Assembly (NCBI GenBank): GCA_023374045.1 | Contig: CM041781.1 | Location: 139,306,982-139,370,981, forward strand | Length of the DNA: 64,000 nt | Source of the DNA: Limonium bicolor | Taxonomy: Eukaryota > Streptophyta > Magnoliopsida > Caryophyllales > Plumbaginaceae | Direction: 5' to 3' | Shown here: one piece after another, positions 10,400-20,637 of the stretch | Position numbering within the stretch: position 1 is the stretch's first letter | Layout: each line of letters opens with the position of its first letter | Position numbers and translations under genes: made by a program | The notes under the pieces: generated by a model | Databases searched by the model: none | Told to the model about the DNA's origin: nothing | Seen by the model: only the letters and a program-made list of their open reading frames with translations

Positions 10400-10400
10400 T

Positions 10401-13400
10401 TGAAATACCCCAAACCTTAGTATGTTTGTAAATGTTAAACTATGGTATTTAAAGGCTAAAAAGTGCCTTAGAAACATAAATATCATTTAAACCATGGTAA
10501 AACACAATAAAACACTAAGACACGCTTTGAGCAAAAACATGCTCTAAGCTTGAGTGAACTTGGTTAGGACCCAAAGAGCTACCAACTTGATAATGTTTAA
10601 TTATGACTTTATAAGGCTAATTAAGTCCTTAGGAAACTTTGGTAGACAATGAAACCAAACAAAACACAAATAAATACCTTAAGGTCAATATGGGCCAAAT
10701 GTGCTCTAAGCTTGGGATAAAGGTGTATAAGACCTAATGGTCATACCTATGCCTTATTTATATGTTAATGAACATATTAAATCAACTACTAAAGAAAACC
10801 AAGCTTGAAAACAAGTTAAAACGCAAAATGTGCTTAAGGAGTCTTAAAGCACGTTTTGAAAAATTGTCTTGTAAATGAGTTTTGAATGGCTAAATGTCCA
10901 TCATTACTCTTTAATTAACATGTGTACTATAGTATCACATTTGGGTGGCTATATCAATGGGAAATCAAAAATTTCACTTCTATGTGCTTGTTTTTGGTGA
11001 ATAGTGATTTTTATAATAGGTTGTAACATAATGTTATAAGTGAGACAATTGACTAATAAAGTCTAAAATACCCCCTGCTACTATTTGGGGCCGGTTTCCT
11101 CATAAGGGAATGAGTCATCCCTTTGTTAAATTGATAAGATAGAAATTGATAAAGTAAAACACTATTTACTTTACTTAAATATCTAAAACTAACAAAAGCA
11201 AACTCATTTCCTCATTCTCTCATTCCTTTTCATTTCCCACGGTGGCTACCTCTCCTCCTCTCTCCATCGGTTTCCAACAGAACCATGTCATTCTTCACCC
11301 TTCTTCACTTGTAACTTATGACTCCATGCTCCGAATTTAATTCCGAGACTACCGTTCTCTAGTTGGAGCAAGCTCTTCATTCCTATCTTTTCAAATCATC
11401 AAACCACCATTTCGGTGCCAAGGAGAACTTCCATGGAAGGAGCTTGAGCTAATATTTTATGCCTTGTTGATCACCTTGCTTCAAGGTAAGGAAAAACCAA
11501 AGAAAACTCCATTTCCTTCACTTTTGGTGTGTGACCGAAAATGCCTGTAATGGTGTCTTCTCTGTCTTGTTTAGCTTTCATTTAATCCAAGGGCTAGGAG
11601 GAGTCCTCTCTTGATACTCATTCAAGCTCTCTTCCATTCAAAGGTAAAACAATTACCTTGATGTTTAAAACCATATATGTAACTAGGGTTTACAATGAGA
11701 TGGAGCTTAAAGCTTGAATACTCATTATGTGGTTTGTATAAGTTTAGTAGTTGGCAAGGAACCAAATGCCTTACCGTTTGTGTAAGGAAAAAGAAAGAAG
11801 TTTGGAGGGAAGAGTAGGTAAATATGCTATCTTAATGTGGTTTAATGCCTTAGGAGAAATAAGCTTATAATGCTTGTTAAAACTACCTAAAGAGCAAATG
11901 GTGAATGACTAGTAAAGTGTTCTCAAGGAGACTAGTAAAAGAACATGTATTGTTGGGTGTATTTGCAGGTCAAGGCATTACTTATGTGGGAAATCAGTGT
12001 TAAGGTTATGCAGTTAAGGGCCTAAGAGCCATGTTGTTTAAGGGCCTAAGTGCCAAGCAAATTTAATTATGCACTATATGTGATGTAGTGTAGATTGGTG
12101 AGTTTTGTGAGTGGTAATGTTTTGATGGATCTAGGTGTTCTTGAATGTTTAATGGTGAAAACTATGAGCTTTGGAATGATGATGTGCTAAGAGAACCTAT
12201 GGCAAAATTTGTAAAATGTATAAGGAGTTTTAGGTGCTTAAATGAACTTGGGTGAACTAGGAATTGTTAGGAATGGATACATGCTTCACTAAGGAAGAAA
12301 ACTTGCATTAAGGTGTTCTAAGGTGCTATAAGGATTAGGCATTGTCTTGGAAGTTCTAGAATCCAATGAGTGTTCGAGAATGTATTTAAGTTTTGGAGAA
12401 GTTTGTTTAAGGTTTAGGTAATGTTGATGGATAGGAGGATGGTGTTTAGCAAGAAAAGGAGTTGGGAGATGATGTTAAGGTGTAGAGGAAACACCTTGGT
12501 GTAGTGGTCATTATTTGCGAACTACCACTTAGAGATCTTAAAGGAGAAAACATCCCAAGTGCTAGGAATTTTTGTAAGAAATTTGTGAATGATAAGATGG
12601 TTTTGGTGAGTGATTTAAAGAGTTTAGCACATGGCTAAAGGTTGGTTTGATGTGCGAAATGGTGTTAGGAAACATCATGAGACTTTAGGGAGAAGATTGG
12701 TGAATTTGGTTAAGTGTTTAAAGACTTGGAAATTGAATGTTTTGCCGTGTCCGAACTTCCGTCCGGACATGGAAGTTCGGACAGGCTCTGTTGGGTAAAG
12801 GATTTTCTCATTCTCGAACTGTGTCCGAACTTGGGAAGTCCGGACACAAGTTCGGACGTGACTGTTTCTATCTGGGATTTACTCTCGAACGTGTCCGAAC
12901 TTGGGAAGTCCGGACACAAGTTCGGACGTGTGTAAGGTTTTCAGTATAAGGTCGCGGCTTGTGTCCGAACTTGGGAAGTCCGGACACAAGTTCGGACAAG
13001 GTGTTGTATGGACCAAAAACATTGTTTAAGGTATGGAAATGATGTGTTGATGGGGATTGATGGTTAATGATGTTATGAGGTTGTTAAGGACATTTTAGGT
13101 GAGCTTTAATGACAATTAAGTGGGTGAAAAGTTGTATCAAATGTGAAAGTGAAACAAGTTAGAATGTAAAGTTGTGTAACTAAGTTAACGGGGAAAGTTA
13201 AGCATTAGACATTAAATAATCAAGCAAACCCCGAAGTTAATAAAAACACATGTGATGTTAACAGTTGTTCGAGAATCGCTCGAGGAACATAAGTGGACGT
13301 GGTAAAGTGGACTCCGGTGACAGGTATGGTTTTCTTGCAACCTGTGTCCTACCGGATTACACGGCTTGTATGCCAATATGTTTTCTTGAGTGTTGCCCCT

Positions 13401-14944
13401 TGTAAGATTAAAACATGTAATGAGTTTATAGTAATTCATTTATGTGGCGAATTTGGCCTCCGATGCCGTTTAACCTCAAGTATGTGTTAAACCTTAGCTA
13501 ACCAAAACTAGGAACACATGAGTGATCGGTATTCGGAGTTGACGGCCCAAACCTTGGGAACGTGCTAACCACGGCTATGTGTGAGTTAGTTGGATATTAT
13601 TGTTGTATGCAAGGTGTGAACCTCCCTTGTGTGCTTAACTCGGTTATGAAACCGTATGGTGTGTGGATGTGGTAGGCTCCATAATGGATCTTAACTATAT
13701 TATAAGTGTATATGTACTAATGGGGGGTGAGGAGTCCGGTTGTTCCGGCCACGCGTGTGATGGAGGGAGTCGTTATCTTATCCGGTTCGGCTCTCTTGGT
13801 GTATGTATAGGTGGTATTCCAAATTTGGTTTCTACCTTCCCTTAGCTTATCCAAAGCTAGTTACTGACTCACGTCGGGCCACAGGGGCATACGTATGTTA
13901 TTTCGGTGTGCTTGGGATTACTATATCCGACACCTTGGGTATAAGTTAACCGTTCTATATAACGGACGGTAACGAGGATGGTAACGATTAACATGGGATT
14001 GGCAAAAATCCCTAGGCTCACATGGTATACTAACTATGGTGAAGGTTCCTTGTGAGAACCGTTTTATGGTGTTATGTAATGTTATGGTGCTATGCAAATT
14101 CCCTTGCTATGCTATAGTATATATATATACATATTGGATGTTAAATGATGGTGATGTTATCATGTATACGTCGAAACAAGAAAGGTTGTTATGTTTGTTT
14201 TATATGAGGAATGAGATATGTTGTAGGATATGGAGTGTGTGGATCATGGAAATGAATCCCAGTTGTGACAAGAGGTGTTTAAGGATAACCCGATTAATGG
14301 GTACATGTCGTTCGTTAAGGAGGTAGCTCCGTTTAGAGGAGAGCCACTCTAGGGTTTAAGGAATCATTGGATGGTTGGTTAGGTGTGGACGTGTTGGTTA
14401 TTGGTTGAGCCCATTGAGGCGAAATATTATGTGTTGTATGTTTATGGCTTGTATGCATGATTTAAATATAATCAACTGCATGCTATGACGACAATTAGTT
14501 GTGCGTGGCCCGGTAGCATGTGGGCTGCGGGATTACCATACCAGCAAAGGTGCTGAGCCCCTTGGGGCCACCCTTTCTCTTCTTTTCCTATTTCAGGTAC
14601 GGAGAGCTGGAAGCCGTGCGAGAGTAGGAGGGTAGTCATTGCACTTGGGTATTCATTTAAGTGTATCTATACAGTAGGTGTAGTAAGACCGATATTGTGT
14701 CGGATCAGTTTATAAATACTCGGTACAATGGGAATGCATGTTTCTATAGATGTTGAAAAGGGAATGAGGATTGTATTGTGTAGTTGCTCGGGAATCTAGT
14801 CCATCAGACCGATACAAAGTACATGTATTAGTGTTAGCCACGTGGGTGGTTAACGGCGTGTAACACCATTGAAATAAGTATGTGATGAGTTGAGTTTCCG
14901 CTGCAGATTGTTGTTATGTGTTTGTTGTCGGATGGGGTGTTACA
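10401..14944 (+). repeat. Family A LTR, copy A2 (4544 bp)
   Basis: It aligns end to end with LTR A1 (854-5474) and keeps the TGAAATACCCC start and GGGGTGTTACA end. It is 77 bp shorter, almost entirely through scattered single- or few-base deletions; substitutions are rare (for example CATGCTAAG to CATGCTATG near 14487). That pattern suggests either a very recent copy or consensus errors. It ends against 14945, and the five bases after it are TTTTC. The matching target duplication on the far left lies outside the window. Confidence 0.9.
12747..12997 (+). repeat. LTR palindrome cassette, GTCCGAACTT type (copy A2)
   Basis: It is the same four-hairpin cassette as in A1 (3247-3498), with identical arms and only small indels in the spacers. 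Confidence 0.85.
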
Positions 14945-15399
14945 TTTTCTTACATGTTTAACCACCTTAAAACACTCTTAATCAATCTCTAAACCTCCTC
15001 AACTCATTTATCAATCCATCAATTATCTCCTTGACCTTTTACTCAATTTCTTACAAAATTCCTAACACTTGCACTTAGCTTCTCAAACATCCAAAATATA
15101 CATTTTGCTTATAATCTTAACTTTCCCAAATGTTTCCTTACAACCACTTTGACTCCACCTAATGCATTATCAATCATCCTCATCTCCTTAACTCAAACTT
15201 CTCATGATTCTCAAGGTCATATTGCATCTCCATGCACAACTTCCTCTCCTTTACACTTACTACTCATCATTCCTAAACTTGTACATACCTATGCATTTCT
15301 TGCCACCCTCTTAACACCTTAACATTGTTCTTCATTTACCTTGACCAGGCTATTTCCTTCTTAGACATTTCCATCTCCTTTACTCAATTTACTCACCAT
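14945..15399. other. Unassigned C/T-rich stretch between elements
   Basis: I see no gene here. The plus strand is pyrimidine- and AT-rich, with wording like that of a family A LTR in reverse (for example CACAAAATCCTAA.. near 52990 compared with TACAAAATTCCTAA near 15055). It could be an old, diverged minus-strand LTR fragment into which A2 and the Athila element inserted. The similarity is weak and was judged by eye. Confidence 0.25.
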
Positions 15400-17258
15400 T
15401 GATAAGTGAGGAATACATAGACATTTAAGGGTTTAATCTACCTTATATTTACTTACTTTCAGGATAATATTACTCACTTATCGTATGTTTTTCCTAAAGA
15501 TTTATGTTTTGATATGAACTGATACATTTTATGTATCAAATGCAGTAACTAGTCTTTGAATCACATAGTTTACTTCACAAGCTTCCCCACGCAACAAACG
15601 GCGAGTGAAACGGAGCTAAACCGAAGAATCTAAGCCCAGTTGAAGATTGTAGAAAAATGAGAAAAAAATACACATGTCCGCGTATCCCCATGCGGACTCA
15701 AACACGGACAGGTGTGTCCGAATTGCGGACTCAGTCATGGACAAAACATAGAAGCTTGTCCGCAAAGCGGACGCAAAGCAGGACTCAACACACACACACA
15801 CACACGTCCGTATCACATCCATGCCACGGACTCAAACTCGGACGCAACAAAAGAGCGTGTCCGCTTTGCGGACTCAAACTCGGACACAACAAAAGAGCGT
15901 GTCTGCTTTGCGGACTCAAACTCGGACGTCTCACGTCCTGATATGTGTCCTTACGTGGACAGAAACGGGACACGAGTAAAATGACTGCGCCGAATCCAGA
16001 AATCACGCGACTGAATTTCTGCACCGCCTTCGTTGTTCTTCCTCATTTGCGGCGCCTACAAACATATCTATCTACCCCATCAGACGTATCAGGAGCCGCA
16101 TCCCTTGATTTCCTCATGCCTGCTTCTCCCTTGTCCTCTTTCTCCTCCTTTCTTCTAGAAAAACCCAGCTCCTTTTACGATAAAACACAATACAGAGAGA
16201 ACACACACCACAAATCACTCACGTTCACGTCCAAATCACACTTCCTCCACCTAAATTCCATTTTCCCTCCATACATCCACATCTCCACTTCATTTCCATC
16301 ATTTCCCATCACCAAATAAGCCTAACTATTCCATTTTCCAGAAAACCAGACGAAGAAGACGATCTGCACAAACCGGGTTGTGTCCGCACTTGTGTCCGCA
16401 CAGACCCCACACGGACAAGAGTTGTCCGCGTTTGTGTCCGCGTGGCACCACACGGACAGGGCCAACTTTTGCCTGTTTGTTCGTTATTCTTCGTTTTACC
16501 TGTTTATTCTTGTTATGAGGTTGGCATAATCACGGAGACAAGCCTGGAAGCGAAATAACTCTCCCTAAATAGAGTTCTTTCTTTCCTTAACTTTACTCTG
16601 TTTTAATGTCTATCTTATCTGTTATGTATGTTTCTATAATTATGTGTGAGTAATAAACCTAGCCTCCCGGGTTGGGAAGCGAGCCTATTTTATATAATTG
16701 TGTTATGTAGACTTCCCACTAAAATCTATTTAAGCAATATTTTCATTCTTGTCCTTAATGCGCTTTAATCTTTAGGCCAATTATTAAAGTGATATTAGTA
16801 GTTCTCTTGTTAAAATGCGGTGCTAAACAAGGTTCTAGACATAGGAAGTCAAAACGGGTTAACGACTAGAAGGGTGTCTCGCCTATAGGTTAATCTGTCT
16901 CCAATAGGAATTGTTAATAGTACGATTAATTTATAATAACTTGGGCATGGATTGCAGCCTATTGTTTAAGTTAATCAGGATTTATTGTACAAGAACCGGT
17001 CAATGAACTAATTAAGATTCCCGAGTTTATTACTAAAATGGTAGAAGTTTATATTAATATAATTGGATGAAATAGGTGAGCAGAACAACCTAGGGCTTCC
17101 GTAAAAACAAGAGTTTACAACCGTTATTATTTCTGTTTTGATTAATTGTTTTTATTACTGTTTTGGTTTACGTTAAGCTGTAACCACAAATCCACTATTC
17201 CGCAAAACGATAGGTACACTGCCTAGGTTGTAGAAAGTAGTCACATATTTCTCCAACA
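15400..17258 (+). repeat. Athila-type 5' LTR (about 1.86 kb)
   Basis: The right edge is well fixed: ..CTCCAACA is followed by the primer site typical of Athila elements. The left edge, TGATAAGTGAGG at 15400, is the best TG start, but no second LTR is present to confirm it. The length is normal for Athila LTRs. The LTR contains a GTCCG/CGGAC-rich repeat block (15674-15960), a short (AC)n run near 15788-15806 and further GTCCG repeats at 16380-16460. The 3' LTR of this element is missing from the window. Confidence 0.6.
15674..15960 (+). repeat. GTCCG/CGGAC minisatellite in the Athila LTR
   Basis: A unit of about 54 bp containing GCGGACTCAAACTCGGAC and CAACAAAAGAGCGTGTCCG repeats about two and a half times (15830-15925), preceded and followed by degenerate versions. 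Every unit carries GTCCG and its complement CGGAC. A second small block with the same motif is at 16380-16460. The open frames across it are products of the repeat, not genes. Confidence 0.75.
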
Positions 17259-17264
17259 AGTTTT

Positions 17265-17282
17265 TGGCGCCGTTGCCGGGGA
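17265..17282 (+). promoter_or_regulatory. Athila primer binding site
   Basis: TGGCGCCGTTGCCGGGGA, six bases after the LTR, is the well-known primer site of Athila-type elements; it is usually assigned to tRNA-Asp, though I cannot check this here. It sets the + orientation of the element and marks the LTR edge. Confidence 0.8.
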
Positions 17283-17299
17283 CATCCGACACGGTTAAA

Positions 17300-17590
17300 T
17301 GACTGGAAAAATAAATGACTGTCATTTAAATTCTCTTCATTTATTTCCAGTTATTTAGTTTCCATTGTCCTTAAAATTTCAGTAATCTAATTTCTGTCAT
17401 TTAATTTCCTGTCATTTAATTTCTATCATTTAAATTTTTTGTCATTTAAATTCTCTGTCATTCAATTTTATGTCATTTAAATTCCAGTCAATTTAATTAC
17501 AGTTCTTTATTTTCTAGTCATTTAAATTACAGTCATTTAATTTCCCTTGTTATTTAAATTCCAGCAATTTAATTCTGTCCTTTTTCTTTA
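17300..17590 (+). repeat. Degenerate GTCATTTAAATT repeat in the Athila leader
   Basis: About fifteen loosely conserved copies of a 14-18 bp unit around GTCATTTAA or GTCATTTAAATTC fill the untranslated leader after the primer site. They are followed by a T-rich tract up to about 17820. No gene is visible between 17283 and 17870. Confidence 0.6.
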
Positions 17591-17878
17591 TTGTACTTTA
17601 CTATTTCCATTTACTTAACTGCATTTATTTCTATTTCTCTTAAGTTTACTTATTTTCGGTTTGTTTACTTTTGTTAAAAAAAAAGAGAAGTCTTTTTTTC
17701 CTTGTTTTATTTTATTAATTTTTTCTTTTTTATTTGTTTTTTTTTTTAATTCCCCCTCCCATATTTCTTTCTAATTTGTTATTTAATTTTCTTTAGTTTA
17801 TCTTTACTTTTTAATTTTTTGCTTTTGTTTTCTTTTAATTTCTCTCCATTGTTCATCAACTACATTTTATTTCTATAT

Positions 17879-19270
17879 ATGCGTCGAACTCGATCTGTAG
17901 TAGTCCTCAAAACAGTCTTGAACCTGAGATTGAGAGATTTCTCACAGAGAAACGACAACAACGAATTAAATGACAACTCGACAAACTCTCTGCGAGTACC
18001 AGCAACCGTCGGTCGAAGGAAGGCCCTCTGCTATTGTCCTCCCTCAAGTCACGCAAGCTGAACTAGATGCCTGACAATTCAAAACAAGTTTCATCACCAC
18101 ACTTTACCACCAGGACATACAGTGGGCTGGATTCAGATGATGCTCCACACCATATATCTACATTTCTTGATTTCTGTAACACTTTTAATAAAACAGGAAA
18201 TCTAAACGAGCGCGCATCCGTTTGCAATTGTTCCCTTATTCATTAAAAGATGGCGCCTCCAGGTGGCTGAGAAGTTTACAACCCAGCAGCATCCACAGCT
18301 GGCCCGAATTAGCAAACAAATTTCTGGCAAAATACTATCCTCCGTCCAAGACAAGAGAAAAAAATTGCTGAGATCACAAACTTCTATCAAGAACCAGGCG
18401 AGTCTCTTATGATTCATGGGATAGATTCAAAGAATTACAGATATTATGCCCACACCACGGTATGAGTAGCCAGGAACTTGTGTTATCATTATTTTGAGGT
18501 TTAAATGATTCTAATAAATTTTTGCTAAGTTCCTCATCTGGAGGAAATTTTATGAAATTGACCGGAGAAGAAGCATTGAACTACTGGATACCATGACTGC
18601 CAGCACCAGACAATGGTGTAAAAACAAGGGAAGAGGTGAAGCAAAGAAAGAAACAGGAATGTACAGTATTCCCCCGCAGGATCATGTATCTGCTCAACTA
18701 GCTGCACTCACAAAAGTTGTGGAGAAACTGACGCTAAATCAACCACAACAAAAAGTTGTGAAGACGGTGGCCACTTCCCCATATCTGACTCCCTGTTGCG
18801 GAAACTGTGGAGGAGCTCATGAAACCTCGGACTGCGATGGTTCAGTTTCAACAGGACCCTTGAGGAGGTAAGTTTAATTAACAACAGACTAGGGAATCCT
18901 TATCCGAAGTCATACAACCAAAACAATTGGAGGAGCAATCAACAACCATGGAGGAATTATGAGCCACAGACGAGCAACCAAGGATTCAACCAAAATCGAC
19001 AACCTCAATACAACCGACAATAGGAGCAGCCAACCAACTCACAAGGAGATATGGGCGAACTGAAAAGCATGATGAATCAGGTTCTAAAACAAGGTCAGGT
19101 AACAAATTCAAAATTTGCTGAGATAGAAGCTAAAGTTGCTGATCAGGCTACCATAACCACAAATTTAGAAAGACACATAGGTCAGATTTCACAACAACTG
19201 GCTCAAAGACTAACAGGGTCACTCCCGAGCCAGACTGATCCAAATTCAAGGAGCATGCAAAATCAATAAC
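17879..19270 (+). pseudogene. gag: Athila-type gag, broken
   Basis: Gag packages the element RNA into virus-like particles. The start is near ATGCGTCGAACTCG (17879). Pieces in different frames match the family: a capsid segment (about 18220-18420) with LKDGA..WLRSL and ELANKFLAKYYPPSK, a zinc knuckle CGNCGGAHETSDC (from 18797; Cys-X2-Cys-X3-His-X4-Cys) and a coiled-coil-like stretch (19051-19265) with ERHIGQISQQLAQR. Several stops and frame changes separate the pieces, so no intact protein is encoded. It lies downstream of the Athila primer site and is followed directly by protease. Confidence 0.75.
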
Positions 19271-20010
19271 CCTGAAAGCGGAAAAGAGCTGATATCTAAT
19301 GCCCCTAAAGTTGAGAAGGAATCTGATGAACAAGGAGATCCTCAATCTGAAAAAGAAAAAGTAACAATTCCCAAGGAGAATGAGTCTCCTTCATCCCTTA
19401 CTATTAAACCATCTCAGGTTTCATATGATATTCCAATTCCATTTCCTGATAGATTAAAGAAAAGAATTTAGATGACCAATTTGGAAAATTTCATAACATT
19501 TTTAAGAAATTAACTATTAATATTCCATTTTCTGATGCCTTAACGCAAATGCCTATTTATGCAAAATTTATGAAAGATATTTTGTCTAACAGGCGATCCT
19601 TACAGGAAAATGACACGGTGAAATTACCGAAAGAGTGTCTGCAGTACTCTTAAAGAAGCTACCACCGAAATTGGGAGATCCAGGTCTTCCCATCATTCCC
19701 TGCGCGATAGAAGACATAAATTGTTGTAACGGGTTGTGCGATTTAGGAACCAGTATTAATTTAATGCCTTTTTTCTATCTTAAGAAATTAGGTATAGGTC
19801 AATGCTCCCCTACTTCTGTGGAGCTACAACTAGCTGATCGTTCCATAATCTACCCTAGAGGGAAAGTTGAAGATTTAGTGGTTTCTGTTGCACATTTATT
19901 TTTCCTGCTGATTTCATTGTTATTGACATTGAGGAAGATAAAGATGTTCCACTAATTCTTGGTAGACCTTTTATGAGAACTCCCCGTACTTAATTGATGT
20001 TGAAGGAGGT
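19271..20010 (+). pseudogene. Athila-type aspartic protease region, broken
   Basis: This part would cleave the Gag-Pol polyprotein. The frame at 19635-19955 has LPPKLGDPGLPIIPC followed by CDLGTSINLMP, where DLG(T) is the retropepsin active-site form used by Athila, and RGKVEDLVV. After a frame change VPLILGRPFMRT follows. The upstream part (19271-19620) is the gag-pro linker, rich in Lys, Glu and Ser, with a stop near 19470. It is a decayed copy. Confidence 0.75.
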
Positions 20011-20019
20011 AAAATAATT

Positions 20020-20637
20020 TTGAGACTTCATGATGAACAGGTTGTTTTTGACATGACCCGGAACATGAAGCGTCCTTTTGATACACAAATCTGTTTTTCC
20101 ATAGATATTGTTGACTCTTTAGTACAGGAGACGTTCCTCAGCAAAGATGATGAAACGATTTTGGAAGGATGTCTCATGGCATCTTGTGAAACTGATGATG
20201 AAAATCCTGATATTGCTCTCATGGCTGAAGAGTTGAACAGGAGACAACCATATTTCCGTACTTACCAACAAAAATATGAACCAGTGGAAAGGAATGCAGA
20301 CAAACCCAAGCCTTCCATTGAGAAAGCCCCTACAGTAGAAATGAAACCTCTTCCCCCTCATTTGAAATACGCTTTTCTAAAAGAGCCATCTGATTTACCA
20401 GTTATTATATCATCTAAATTGACAGATGTGTAGGAGAAGCAACTTCTAGGGGTGCTACGCAATCATACGACCGCTATCGGGTGGTCGATAGTAGATATCA
20501 AAGGAAACGCCCATATTTGTGCTCTCACATAATTTATATTGAAGATGATTTTAGGGCTTGGCACACCACAGAGGCATCTCAACCCCATTCTAAAAGAGGT
20601 GGTATAAAAAGGAGGTAATAAAACTACTTGACGCTGG
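20020..20637 (+). pseudogene. pol: Athila-type pol, start only, truncated before the RT core
   Basis: An open frame (20020-20433) ends with LPPHLKYAFLKEPSDLPVIISS, the conserved region just before Athila reverse transcriptase. After a stop the similarity continues (LLGVLRNHTTAIGWSIVDIKG) and reaches a KLLDAG-like coding stretch at 20637, where the family B LTR begins. The rest of RT, RNase H and integrase should follow on the far side of a simple insertion, but after 36847 there is a LINE instead. The remainder of this element is lost. Confidence 0.8.

Larger units (their letters stand above)
5475..10400 (+). mobile_element. Family A internal region, non-coding (LARD-like), complete copy A1
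   Basis: The 4.9 kb between LTRs A1 and A2 starts with a tRNA primer site and ends with a polypurine tract, yet no gag, protease, RT or integrase motif is visible in any frame; the longest open frame is about 100 codons and resembles nothing I know. Long LTRs with a conserved non-coding interior match the published description of LARD elements in plants. Conserved islands shared by all family A copies include 8131-8230 and the stem-loop, polypurine and hairpin block at 8957-9157. I infer trans-mobilisation by a Tekay-type element such as family B. Confidence 0.8.

Noticed and set aside
15674..15960. Possible CRISPR-like array of repeats and spacers
   Set aside because: The units are degenerate and tandem without unique spacers, and the context is a plant LTR retrotransposon.
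15657..16319. Several open frames of 79-124 codons in the Athila LTR
   Set aside because: They come from the GTCCG minisatellite and a C-rich stretch, lie in an LTR and contain no known motif.
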